A DNA stretch of 64,000 bases, taken from positions 310,001-374,000 of the forward strand of contig NZ_FOAZ01000004.1 in NCBI RefSeq assembly GCF_900109465.1, in the 5' to 3' direction. This document shows, in pieces, positions 53,547-64,000 of the stretch; positions within the stretch are counted from its first letter, which is position 1, and every line of letters starts with the position of its first letter. Source of the DNA: Streptacidiphilus jiangxiensis (GTDB lineage Bacteria > Actinomycetota > Actinomycetes > Streptomycetales > Streptomycetaceae). The translations under genes and the position numbers were made by a program. The notes below the pieces were generated by a model. It worked only from the letters and a program-made list of their open reading frames with translations, did no database searches and was not told the DNA's origin.

Positions 53547-54494
53547 CTACGCCTGCGCGAGCAGCGCGCGGAGTTCGCGGACGCGGATGTGGTCCGGGCC
53601 GAAGAGCTGCTCCGTGGTCGTCTGGACGGCGTGCAGAGCGGCGGTGGCCTCGTCGCGGCGGTTGAGGGCGCGCAGGGCGCGGGCCTGGGTGACGGCCGTG
53701 GCGGCCGCGGTCTCGACCGTGAGGTGCGGGGGCCGGGGCGTCGCGGCGAGGACGTCGAGGGCTTCCTGATGGCGCCCCTGCGCGGTCAGCGCGGAAGCCA
53801 GGTTGACCGTGAGGACGTAGGCGTTGCTCGTCGCCGCGACGCCGCCCTCGACGGAGGCGATCACCAGGCCCTGGCGGGCCGCCGACTCCGCCTCGACGGC
53901 GCGGCCCTGGCCGGTCAGCGCGACCGAGAGCAGGATCAGTCCCGACAGGCGTACCGCGACGCCCGCGGCACCCGCGACGCTGGCGGCCGAGTCGATGAGG
54001 AGGCGGCTCTCCGTCTCGGCCTCGGCGAATCGCTCCGCGTGGCACAGCGCGGCCGCGCGCTGCGCGCGCGTCACCCGGACGAGGGCGCCTTGGTCGACAC
54101 CGTTCCCCGCGAGCTCGGCCAGCTCCACCCAGGCCTGCGCGGACTCCTCGTGACGGCCCAGGGTGTCCAGCGTCCCGGCGTACAGCACCCAGGCCTGCAG
54201 CAGGGTCTGACTCGTCCCCAGCCGCTCCCTCTCCGCCACGACCGCCGCTGCCTGCTCGCTCGCCTCCGCGACGGCGCCCGTCGCGCGCAGTGCCCCGGCG
54301 AGGCGGTAGCGCAGCTCCAGCGTCACGTCGTGCTCGGGCCCCAGCCCGGCCAGGGCCTGGTCCAGCCAGGTGCGCAGTGGGTGCACCATCTGCCCCTGGC
54401 GGCCGGACGCGAAGTACGGCTGCGTCCCCAAAGCCTTCGCGGCCAGGTCCGAGGCCAACCGCTGCCGCGCCCGCCAGTCCTGGAAACGCCCCAT
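53547..54494 (-). CDS. TPR-repeat protein
   Basis: 315 residues of helical hairpin repeats (GALRATGAVAEASEQAAAVVAERERLG; LALTGQGRAVEAESAARQG; NLASALTAQGRHQEALDVL; ALRALNRRDEATAALHAV) ending in RVRELRALLAQA. It has no enzymatic or DNA-binding domain, so a protein-interaction scaffold is likely. ATG 54494 follows GAGGAGGGG. The next gene upstream is a decayed paralogue. Convergent with the kinase, with 11 bases between stops. Confidence 0.82.
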   Translation of the reverse strand: MGRFQDWRARQRLASDLAAKALGTQPYFASGRQGQMVHPLRTWLDQALAGLGPEHDVTLELRYRLAGALRATGAVAEASEQAAAVVAERERLGTSQTLLQAWVLYAGTLDTLGRHEESAQAWVELAELAGNGVDQGALVRVTRAQRAAALCHAERFAEAETESRLLIDSAASVAGAAGVAVRLSGLILLSVALTGQGRAVEAESAARQGLVIASVEGGVAATSNAYVLTVNLASALTAQGRHQEALDVLAATPRPPHLTVETAAATAVTQARALRALNRRDEATAALHAVQTTTEQLFGPDHIRVRELRALLAQA

Positions 54495-54558
54495 CCCCAA
54501 CCCCTCCTCGGTTCCCGGCGCGCCATTGTGCCAGGTGACTCGGGACGCCTCGGGCCCC

Positions 54559-55185
54559 CTATGCCGCGACCGAGGTCTCGGCCAGCAGAGCCCGCAGGCG
54601 AACGACGCGGGGGTGCGCCTCGGTGTGACGACCCTGGGCGGTGAGGGCCGACGCCAGGTTGACGTCGAGGATGCGTTGGAAGTTGCCGACCTGGACGGTG
54701 CTCGTGGCCGATTCGGCCAGTGCCGCGCGCAGGGTCTCCTCAGCCTCGGCCGGGCGATCCTGGTCGACGAGCGCCTTGCCGACGGAGTTCAACGCGGACA
54801 GCCTCGGATACACCCGCAACCCGACCGGCATCCGGTCGACTTCTTCGAGGAACTTCCGCGCCTCCGCCTCCTCGGCGCGGCCCATCATGCAGAGCTGCGC
54901 CGCGATGCAGGAGAGCGCGTAGAAGCGGGCGATGCGCCCCTGCCTGTAGTCGTCTGCCCCGTCCGCTACCGTCCGGAACTCGCGAATGGCCTCCTCGCTC
55001 CGGCCTTCGTCAGCGAGGGCCCGGCCGTGGAACTGCCGGATCTCCAGGGTCAGGGGGTGTCTCTCACCGAGCGCCCCGGCGTCGTCGGTCGAACAGTCCC
55101 ATGCCTCACCTCTCCGGGAACAGCACTGCCCGTCCACGGCAACGGGGGAATGGCGTGGACGGGCAGGCGGGAGAAAATCTCGCAC
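54559..55185 (-). pseudogene. Degenerate, internally deleted TPR paralogue
   Basis: Open frame of 208 residues related to the neighbouring TPR gene: shared NLASALTAQGRH and the C-terminal RLRALLAET-like end. In the intact copy about 50 residues separate these two motifs; here GRHTEAHPRVVRLRALLA joins them almost directly, so two repeats are missing. The N-terminus also starts mid-repeat (GERHPLTLEIRQFHGRALADEGR) after unrelated residues and lacks an SD. It is probably a pseudogene, though a short translated product is possible. Confidence 0.55.
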
Positions 55186-55194
55186 AGGAGATGA

Positions 55195-55419
55195 TCACTT
55201 GTCGAGAGCTTGCGGAGCCCGATCTTCCACCGCAGTGAAACCGTGACATTCACGCACGGGCAGACGCGGGTAGCGCGGCAGGGTGTCGTCCGATGCCGCG
55301 CCGCCGCAGCGCAGGTACGCGGTGCCGCGGCGGGTCTCGTTCAGCAGCCGGTGGGCGCAGCCGAGGCAGAGCCCCGGGTGGGCGCCGAGCTTGGCGAGGG
55401 CGCTCGTGGCGTCGCTCAC
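55195..55419 (-). CDS. 74-residue Cys-rich (zinc-ribbon-like) protein
   Basis: Contains CLGCAHRLLNETRRGTAYLRCGG and a fourth Cys in LPVRECHGF, so CxxC plus two further Cys could bind one zinc. GTG 55419 overlaps the stop of the metallo-hydrolase (GTGA), so it is translationally coupled. I recognise it as a conserved streptomycete hypothetical but cannot name a function. Confidence 0.65.
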   Translation of the reverse strand: MSDATSALAKLGAHPGLCLGCAHRLLNETRRGTAYLRCGGAASDDTLPRYPRLPVRECHGFTAVEDRAPQALDK

Positions 55420-56069
55420 CAGCCCCGGGCCTCCCACTCGGCCAGGTGCGGGCGCTCCGCGCCGAGGGTGGTGTCGTCGCCGTGGCCGGGGTAGACCCAG
55501 GTCTCGTCCGGCAGCGGGGCGAAGAGCTTGGTGGTGACGTCGTGGAAGAGGCTGCGGAACGCCGCCGGATCGCCCCAGGTGTTGCCGACCCCGCCGGGGA
55601 AGAGGCAGTCACCGGTGAACAGGTGCGGGTGGCCCTGGGGGTCGTCGTAGAGCAGGACGATCGCGCCGGGGGTGTGGCCGACCAGGTGCCGGACGGTGAG
55701 GCTGACCTCGCCGACCTTCAGCGTGTCGCCGTCGTCGAGCGGGAGGTCCGTCGGGACGGGGATGCCCTCGGCGTCGATCCGCCCGGCCGCCGTCCGCGCA
55801 CCGGTGGCGCGGACGACGTCGGCGAGGGCGCTCCAGTGGTCCTGGTGCCGGTGCGTGGTGACCACGGTGGCAAGGCTGTCGCCGACGGTCTCCAGCAGGA
55901 CGGGCGCGTCCGCGGCGGCGTCGATCAGCAGCTGCTCGTCGGTGGCGCGGCAGCGCAGCAGGTAGGCGTTGTTGTTCATGGGCCCGACGGCGACCTTGGT
56001 GATCACCAGATGCGCCAACTCCCGGACGTCGGGCGTCCCGCCGACCTTCACCGCTCCGTGGTAGCTCAT
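55416..56069 (-). CDS. MBL-fold metallo-hydrolase (glyoxalase II-like)
   Basis: 217 residues. The di-zinc site is complete: THRHQDHWSAL, GHTPGAIVLLY, FTGDCLFPGG and the C-terminal YPGHGDDTTLG. It resembles hydroxyacylglutathione-hydrolase-like enzymes, which in mycothiol-using actinomycetes would act on mycothiol esters. It follows the mycothiol-dependent isomerase by four bases, so the pair may detoxify an electrophile. Substrate unknown. Confidence 0.9.
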   Translation of the reverse strand: MSYHGAVKVGGTPDVRELAHLVITKVAVGPMNNNAYLLRCRATDEQLLIDAAADAPVLLETVGDSLATVVTTHRHQDHWSALADVVRATGARTAAGRIDAEGIPVPTDLPLDDGDTLKVGEVSLTVRHLVGHTPGAIVLLYDDPQGHPHLFTGDCLFPGGVGNTWGDPAAFRSLFHDVTTKLFAPLPDETWVYPGHGDDTTLGAERPHLAEWEARGW

Positions 56070-56073
56070 GGGA

Positions 56074-56862
56074 TCAGCCTAGCGGCGGGAGCGCCGGCAG
56101 GGCCGCCTTCGGGTCCTGCGCCTGCGCGCGGCCGATCAGCACGTCGAGGCCGCCGCCGTCGGAGCGTCCGGTGAGCCAGGCCAGCAGCGCGGACCCGGGG
56201 CCGATCACGGTCACGTCGGGGGTGCCCGAGGGCCTCGGCGCGCCCGTGTCGTGGACGGACCGGGGGTCCGGCTCGTTCTCCTCGTCGGCCGGGAAGTCGG
56301 TGTCGACCAGGCAGAGGCTCGGCAGCCCCTCGCGGCCGGCGAACCTCGCGCTGACGCGCGCCAGCTGCTGCCGCACGAACGCCTCCGGCCAGTCGCCCGG
56401 GGCGCAGGCGTCCTGCAGGCCGAGGTCGACGTGGTGGTACTCGACCTCCTCGATCCGCCTGGCGACCACCTCGTGCGCGGGGAACGAGCCGAGGCGGTGC
56501 GGGACGTCGACCGCCCACGCGGCGTCCGGCATCGCGGCCGCCGCCGCGTCGAAGCGGGCCGCGCTTGCGCGCAGATCGGCCGCGTGCTCGGCGAGGGTGC
56601 GCTTCGCGCCCGCCTGGATGTCGTGCTCGCGGGCCTCGAGGCTCGGGTACATGGGGGTGGGCACGCCGGTGCGCGCGCCGGTCAGCAGGTTGGTGAGCCC
56701 GTCCGCGTTGCGGGCGAGGTGGGCCAGGACGTGGCCGCGGGTCCAGCCCGGGAGCAGCGACGGCTCGGCGAGCTGCTCCTCGCGCATGGCGTCCACGGTC
56801 GCCAGCAGGCGCGAGGTCGCGGCGGCCAGGACGGGAATGTCAGTGGTGGGTGCGATGCTCAA
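56074..56862 (-). CDS. Maleylpyruvate-isomerase-family mycothiol-dependent enzyme
   Basis: 262 residues of the DinB-like four-helix metal fold. The metal ligands are His in SRGHVLAHLARN-like GHVLAHLARNADGL and the EVEYHHVDLGL motif. The C-terminal part (LLAWLTGRSDG) is the MDMPI_C type. Members use mycothiol for isomerisation or S-transfer. TTG 56862 is chosen because GGGGGA lies six bases upstream; longer starts have no SD. It heads the operon with the MBL hydrolase and the zinc peptide. Confidence 0.87.
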   Translation of the reverse strand: MSIAPTTDIPVLAAATSRLLATVDAMREEQLAEPSLLPGWTRGHVLAHLARNADGLTNLLTGARTGVPTPMYPSLEAREHDIQAGAKRTLAEHAADLRASAARFDAAAAAMPDAAWAVDVPHRLGSFPAHEVVARRIEEVEYHHVDLGLQDACAPGDWPEAFVRQQLARVSARFAGREGLPSLCLVDTDFPADEENEPDPRSVHDTGAPRPSGTPDVTVIGPGSALLAWLTGRSDGGGLDVLIGRAQAQDPKAALPALPPLG

Positions 56863-57078
56863 AGGATGTCCCCCATAGCCGTAGCCGGTTCGGTCGTTAC
56901 GCGGAGCACTTGTCCGTCGTTCCCACGAGCGGAGCGTTCCACGCGCTAGCGTTTCACCCGATCGGGCGAACACGGTCGATTGCCTGAAAAATCGAACACG
57001 TGATCCCATTACTCTTGACTATCGATACTCATTTAGTGGTTCCCGTCCGTTCATCCCGCTTTTGAAGGGCGCAGTAGC
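56863..57078. promoter_or_regulatory. uvrA upstream region with a weak SOS-box-like site
   Basis: TCGAACACGTGATC at 56992-57005 matches the first half (TCGAAC) of the actinobacterial LexA consensus TCGAAC-N4-GTTCGA and half of the second. CGAACACGGTCGA (about 56967-56979) is a second imperfect site. TTGACT at 57014 could be a -35 but I see no well-spaced -10. This region is AT-richer than average, consistent with divergent promoters. Confidence 0.35.
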
Positions 57079-60003
<2,925 letters not shown>

Positions 60004-60049
60004 GCCGCTGAGCCCGCTCACAGGGACGGCGCCTAAGGTTGACGGCGGT

Positions 60050-60067
60050 TCCCCGCGAGGGCGGGGA
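60050..60067 (+). terminator. Short hairpin after uvrA
   Basis: CCCCGC (60051-60056) and GCGGGG (60061-60066) form a 6-bp stem around GAGG, 47 bases beyond the uvrA stop. Weak as a terminator. Confidence 0.4.
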
Positions 60068-60097
60068 TCCGCCCGATACCGAGGAGAGCCCGCCGCC

Positions 60098-60535
60098 GTG
60101 AACAGCGAGAACACTTCCGAATCGGTCGGCTGCTGCCGTCGCCGGCTGCTGCGCGGCGCGGCTGCGGTCGGCATCGCCGGGGCCGGCGCCGCCGTGCTCT
60201 CCGCCTGCGGCGGTTCCTCGGCGGCCTCCTCGCAGAAGGGCCCGGTCACCCTGGGCCCGACGAGCGACGTGCCCGTCGGCGGCGGCAAGGTCTACCGCAC
60301 GGAGCAGGTCGTGGTGACCCAGCCGAGCGCGGGCACGTTCAAGGCGTTCAGCGCGGTCTGCACGCACGCGGGCTGCGTGGTCGACGGGGTCAGCAACGGC
60401 GTGATCAGCTGCCCGTGCCACGGCAGCCAGTTCAAGACCACCGACGGTTCCGTGGCCCAGGGCCCGGCCCAGACGGCCCTGCCCTCCATCCCGGTCACCG
60501 TCCAGAACGGCAAGCTCGTCGCGACGCTCAGCTGA
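60098..60535 (+). CDS. Tat-exported Rieske [2Fe-2S] lipoprotein
   Basis: 145 residues. A twin-arginine signal (RRRLLRGAAAVG) ends in a lipobox-like LSAC, then a Rieske domain with cluster motifs CTHAGC and CPCHGSQF. This is a small stand-alone Rieske protein anchored outside the membrane, not the cytochrome bc1 subunit. Partner reductase unknown. GTG 60098 follows GAGGAG. Confidence 0.92.
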   Translation: MNSENTSESVGCCRRRLLRGAAAVGIAGAGAAVLSACGGSSAASSQKGPVTLGPTSDVPVGGGKVYRTEQVVVTQPSAGTFKAFSAVCTHAGCVVDGVSNGVISCPCHGSQFKTTDGSVAQGPAQTALPSIPVTVQNGKLVATLS

Positions 60536-60539
60536 AACC

Positions 60540-60640
60540 GGGGGCGCGAGGAGCTGCGCGACAGGCCACGGACGTGCGGATGGCCCTGCGCGTTGGTGAC
60601 CATCTGCTGATCAGTGGCTTGGCGCGCAGAGCCTCGCGAC
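60540..60640. repeat. Dispersed palindromic element, copy 8 (degenerate)
   Basis: GGGGGCGCGAGGAGCTGCGC on the left and GGCGCGCAGAGCCTCGCG on the right, with the recognisable GTGCGGATGGCCCTG core. Several substitutions break the arms. It fills the convergent gap between the Rieske gene and the AfsR-like gene. Confidence 0.65.
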
Positions 60641-60641
60641 T

Positions 60642-63600
60642 CTAGAGGTGTTGCAACAACTTCTCGGCGGCGAGGGCCGCGCCGATGCGGCGGTACAGCA
60701 CCAGCGCCTCCCGGAGCTCCGTTCTTGAGCGAGCCGTCTCGCCCAGCGCAGCGTGGGCGCGGCCCAGACCCTCCAGGGCGCGCGCTTCCTCCAGCGGGCT
60801 GCGGACGCGGCGGGCCAGCACCAGGGCCTCCTTGTGGCAGGCGAGCGACGCCTCCGCGCCCTCCGTGGCGAGCCGCAGCGCGCCCGTGCTGTTGAGGACC
60901 TCCGCCTCGCCGTGCGGGTCGCCGAGGTCGCGGAAGAGCTCGCGGGCCTGGGCGAGCAGCTCCGCCGCCTCCGAGGTGCGCCCCAGCGCGTGCAGCGCGC
61001 GGCCGAGGTCGTGGCGGACGTTGGCCTCGCCGTTGCGGCTGCCCGACGCCTGGAAGATCCGCAGGGCCTGCTCGTTCAGGTCCGCGGCCCGCTCCGGCGC
61101 ACCGGCGGAGAGACTGACGCGGCCCAGGTCCCACAGCGAGCGGGCGATCGCCTGCTCCGCGGCGGTCGCCCGGAACAGCCGCAGAGCCCGCCCGAACAGC
61201 TCGGCCGCGGCGTCGAGTTCGCCGAGGTCGTGGTGGATGCGGCCGAGCGCCTGGCAGGCGGTGGCGGCGCCGAGCTGGTTGTCGATCGCCTGGAACGCGG
61301 CCAGGCCGCGTTCGCCCAGCTCGACCGCGGCGCGCAGGTCCCCGCCGAGCTGGTGGACGCGGGCCAGGTCGCACAGCACGTGGCCCTCACCCCAGCGCTT
61401 GCCCATGGCGACGTAGAGCCGCAGCGCGCGGGCGCCGCTCGCGCCGCCCTTGGCGAGGTCGCCGGTGAGCCGGTAGGCGCGGCCCAGCTGGAAGAGTGCG
61501 TTCGCCTGGCCGAGCTCGCTACCCATCTCCCCGAAGAGCTCGAGGGACCGCTCCAGCAACGGCAGGGCCGTCGCGTAGTGGCCGGTGAACAGGTGGACCG
61601 TCCCGCTCTCGTAGATCGCGCCGGCCTCGCCGAGCCGCTCGCCCTGCGCGCGGTAGAGCTCCAGGGCGTCCGTGTGGGCGCGCTGCGCCTCGGTGAACTC
61701 ACCGCGCTGCATGTGGATGCGGCCCAGTTCGGTCAGGCACTCGGCCCGGCCGAGCCGGTCGCCGCCGGCACGCGCCGCCTCGGCGGCCTGCCGCAGCAGG
61801 GCGACGGCGTCGGGCAGTGGGCCCTCCTGGTGCAGCAGCGGGGCCAGGGCGAGGGCGAGGGCGATGCCGGAGGCGCGCCGACGGGGGAGCCGCCCGCCGG
61901 CGAGGGCGAAGCGGGCGAAGGCGAGCAGGTTCTCCCGCTCGGTGCGCATCCAGGCGAGTGCCGCCTCCTCGCCGCGCTCGTCCGGTTTTCCAGCCGTCGC
62001 CGTCGCCGCTCGGGGCGATCGGCGCAGCCGGGCCGCGGCCTGCTCGGCGTCGCGCTCGTAGTGGGCGAGCAGTCGGTCGAGGGCCGTCCGGTACTCGTCG
62101 GCGTCCCAGTGGCCCGGTGCGCGGCAGTAGAGCCGGATCAGGTCGTGGAAGCCGTAGCGGCCGGGGACGTGCTGGGTCAGCAGGTTCTGGTCGAGCAGGG
62201 AGTCCAGCAACTGCTCGGTCAGGACGGTGTCCGCGCCGAGCAGGGCCGCTGCGGCGGCCACGTCCACATCGGCGCCGGGGATCCCCGCGAGCAGGGTCAG
62301 CAGTCGCTGTTCGGTGGCGGGCAGGGCGGTGAACGAGGTCGCGAAGACGGCACTCAGGCCCCGGTCCTCGCGCTCCGCCTCGCGCTGCGTCCTGCGCTGC
62401 GTCCCGGGCTCCGCCTCGCGGTCCGTGCCGTCCAGCTGGTCGAACCGGGGGAGCCGGTGGTGCTCGTCGCGCAGTCGGTCCACGAGATCGGTCAGCCGCA
62501 GCGAGCGACGGCGGCGCAGCTGAGCCGCCGCGATGCGCAGGGCGAGCGGTACGAACCCGCACAGCGCGGCGAGTTCGCGGGCCTCGGGCTGGTCCTCGGG
62601 CACCCGGTCCGGGCCGGCCACGCGGCGCAGCAGCGTCAGCGACTCGTCCTCGCTGAGCACCCGCAGCGGGACGGCGAGGGAGTCGTCCAGACCGGTCAGC
62701 CGTTTGCGGCTGGTCACCAGGACCAGGCAGCGGGAGGTGGCCGGGAGCAGCGGGCGGATCTGGGCGCTGCCGACGGCGTTGTCCAGGACGATCAGAGTGC
62801 GCGTCCCGGCCAGTCGGTCGCGCAGGCGCCGGGCACGTTCGGCCGGGTCCTTGGGGATCGTCTGCGGCGGGACGTCGAGGGAGCGCAGCAGCGCGTCGAG
62901 GGCCTCGGCGGTGGTCATCGGGGTCGCGTTGGGCGTCCAGCCGCGCAGGTCGAGGAAGAGTTGGCCGTCGGGGAAGTCGCCGCGCACCCGCTGGGCCACG
63001 TGCACGGCGAGCGCGGACTTGCCGACGCCGGCCATGCCGTCGACGGCCGCGACGACGGCCCAGCCGGTCTCCTCGCCGTCCGCCGCGTGTCGGGCGCAGG
63101 CGAGCAGGCGCTCCACCTCCGCCTCGCGTCCGGTGAAGGCCCGGGCTTCGGACGGGAGTTGGCAGCGTGCCGGCGGAACGGCGCCGGTCGCGCCCGAGGC
63201 GGCCGTGGTGGGAGCTCGGGCCGGATCCGGTGTCAGGGCCGGGTTGTGCGAGGTGCGGGGCGGCGCGGACACGGCGGCGGCCGGGATCCCGGGGGAGTCG
63301 GTGATCGCGGCGGGTGGTTCCTCGGTGAGGGCCTGGAGGTAGACCTTCTGCACGGCCGCGCCCGGGTCGACGCCCAACTCCTCACTGAGCCGCAGCCGCA
63401 GGCGGGTGAAGACCTCCAGGGCGTCCGCCCGGCGGCCGTCGCGCAGCAGGGCCGTCATCAGGTCGCGCTGGAGCTCCTCGGCGAGCGGGTGCTCCGCCGC
63501 CCAGCTGGCGAGCTCCGGGATGAGGTCGTGGTGGCGGCCGAGCCGCAGTTCGGCGGCGGCGCGCCAGGAGCGCAGTTGCAGCCGGGAGGTCTCCAGGGCG

Positions 63601-64000
63601 TGCTGGAACGGGTCTGCGGGCTCCGTCTCGGCCAGCGTGGGCAGGTCCTCCAACAGGCGTCCCCGCCACAGCCGCAGGGCGGCCGCGGCGGCGCGGCTGA
63701 CGGACTCCCAGTCGCGGGCGAGCCGCGCGCTGCGGGCGTCCTCGGCAAGGCGGCGGAACTCCTCGGTGTCCAACTCGCCCGGCTCGACCCGGATCAGGTA
63801 GCCGGAGGCGGTGGTGCGGATGCGGTCCTGCTCGGCGGGCCCGAACAGTCCGCGCAGGCGGGCCACGTGGTTCTGCAGCGAGGCGCGGGCGGTCGGCGGG
63901 ACGGCATCGCCCCACAGGGCGTCCAGCAGGCCGTGTGTGGGCGCGGTCTCGTTGGCCCGCAGCAGCAACGCGCCGAGCAGCAACCGGCCCTTGCGCGAGG
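60642..64000 (-). CDS. AfsR/SARP-like regulator: BTAD + NB-ARC + TPR (5' end outside window)
   Basis: At least 1118 residues in the window. After a truncated winged-helix start (KGRLLLGALLLRANETAP) comes the BTAD domain (about residues 75-220). An STAND NTPase follows with Walker A VDGMAGVGKSALAVHV, Walker B RTLIVLDNA and GLPLAL-like FVPLALRIAAAQL. About twelve TPR units fill the C-terminus (GRIHMQRGEFTEAQRAHTDALELY and so on). Such proteins activate secondary-metabolite or stress genes after ATP and ligand binding. No target cluster is visible. The stop is TAG 60644-60642. Confidence 0.9.
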   Translation of the reverse strand, partial: SRKGRLLLGALLLRANETAPTHGLLDALWGDAVPPTARASLQNHVARLRGLFGPAEQDRIRTTASGYLIRVEPGELDTEEFRRLAEDARSARLARDWESVSRAAAAALRLWRGRLLEDLPTLAETEPADPFQHALETSRLQLRSWRAAAELRLGRHHDLIPELASWAAEHPLAEELQRDLMTALLRDGRRADALEVFTRLRLRLSEELGVDPGAAVQKVYLQALTEEPPAAITDSPGIPAAAVSAPPRTSHNPALTPDPARAPTTAASGATGAVPPARCQLPSEARAFTGREAEVERLLACARHAADGEETGWAVVAAVDGMAGVGKSALAVHVAQRVRGDFPDGQLFLDLRGWTPNATPMTTAEALDALLRSLDVPPQTIPKDPAERARRLRDRLAGTRTLIVLDNAVGSAQIRPLLPATSRCLVLVTSRKRLTGLDDSLAVPLRVLSEDESLTLLRRVAGPDRVPEDQPEARELAALCGFVPLALRIAAAQLRRRRSLRLTDLVDRLRDEHHRLPRFDQLDGTDREAEPGTQRRTQREAEREDRGLSAVFATSFTALPATEQRLLTLLAGIPGADVDVAAAAALLGADTVLTEQLLDSLLDQNLLTQHVPGRYGFHDLIRLYCRAPGHWDADEYRTALDRLLAHYERDAEQAAARLRRSPRAATATAGKPDERGEEAALAWMRTERENLLAFARFALAGGRLPRRRASGIALALALAPLLHQEGPLPDAVALLRQAAEAARAGGDRLGRAECLTELGRIHMQRGEFTEAQRAHTDALELYRAQGERLGEAGAIYESGTVHLFTGHYATALPLLERSLELFGEMGSELGQANALFQLGRAYRLTGDLAKGGASGARALRLYVAMGKRWGEGHVLCDLARVHQLGGDLRAAVELGERGLAAFQAIDNQLGAATACQALGRIHHDLGELDAAAELFGRALRLFRATAAEQAIARSLWDLGRVSLSAGAPERAADLNEQALRIFQASGSRNGEANVRHDLGRALHALGRTSEAAELLAQARELFRDLGDPHGEAEVLNSTGALRLATEGAEASLACHKEALVLARRVRSPLEEARALEGLGRAHAALGETARSRTELREALVLYRRIGAALAAEKLLQHL

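Overview
This is a very GC-rich window from a high-GC actinomycete, almost certainly a Streptomycetaceae chromosome arm-core region. The evidence is pervasive GTG/TTG starts and GTGA/ATGA stop-start overlaps. There are also Streptomyces-type families (DUF3000, DUF4349, TIGR04222, an AfsR-like regulator, a LAXTG sortase substrate) and many copies of an intergenic palindrome with AGGGGCGCGGGGAACTGCG-type arms. No rRNA, tRNA, CRISPR array or intact transposon was seen.

Layout. 1-9 kb: 3' part of dxs, a GT39-like membrane glycosyltransferase, a DsbA-fold protein without catalytic cysteines, a fatty-acid beta-oxidation pair (thiolase then FadB-like) and RNase D. 9-15.6 kb: an orphan LuxR-type response regulator, DUF3000, and the heme genes hemE, hemG/hemY (coproporphyrinogen oxidase) and hemQ (coproheme decarboxylase), with a DUF4349 lipoprotein between them. 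15.7-22.2 kb: TIGR04222 membrane proteins with a frame problem, an XRE-ImmA/PIN pair with a visible operator, a duplicated YbjQ-like protein, a flavin monooxygenase and a LAXTG wall protein. 22.2-28 kb: a MacB-type export operon (lipoprotein, adaptor, ATPase, permease) divergent from an OmpR/histidine-kinase pair. 28-34.2 kb: ABC exporter, S9 peptidase, JmjC hydroxylase, a 48-residue peptide with a duplicated 12-residue C-terminal motif, and an IS481-derived DNA-binding protein. I read this last block as a candidate RiPP (ribosomally made, modified peptide) cluster and consider it the most interesting feature of the window.

34.4-42.5 kb: murC-msrB, a universal-stress-like protein, a RibD-C reductase, zapE, a nitroreductase, uvrB and a TerD protein. 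42.5-47.6 kb: a GH16 glycosidase behind a c-di-AMP (ydaO-type) riboswitch, a TerC exporter behind a yybP-ykoY-like manganese riboswitch, TetR, an ABC-2 transporter and a 38-residue membrane peptide. 47.6-57 kb: two divergent cold-shock genes, an extracytosolic flavin electron-transfer operon (ferric-reductase-like, FMN-binding, ApbE) beside a second two-component system, TPR proteins (one decayed), and a mycothiol-dependent isomerase/metallo-hydrolase/zinc-peptide operon. 57-64 kb: uvrA, a Tat-exported Rieske lipoprotein and the 3' part of an AfsR-like BTAD/NB-ARC/TPR regulator that runs off the window.

Starts were chosen from Shine-Dalgarno (SD) sites, stop-start overlaps and family length, so many differ from the longest open frame. 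All function calls come from reading motifs by eye; no database search was run.
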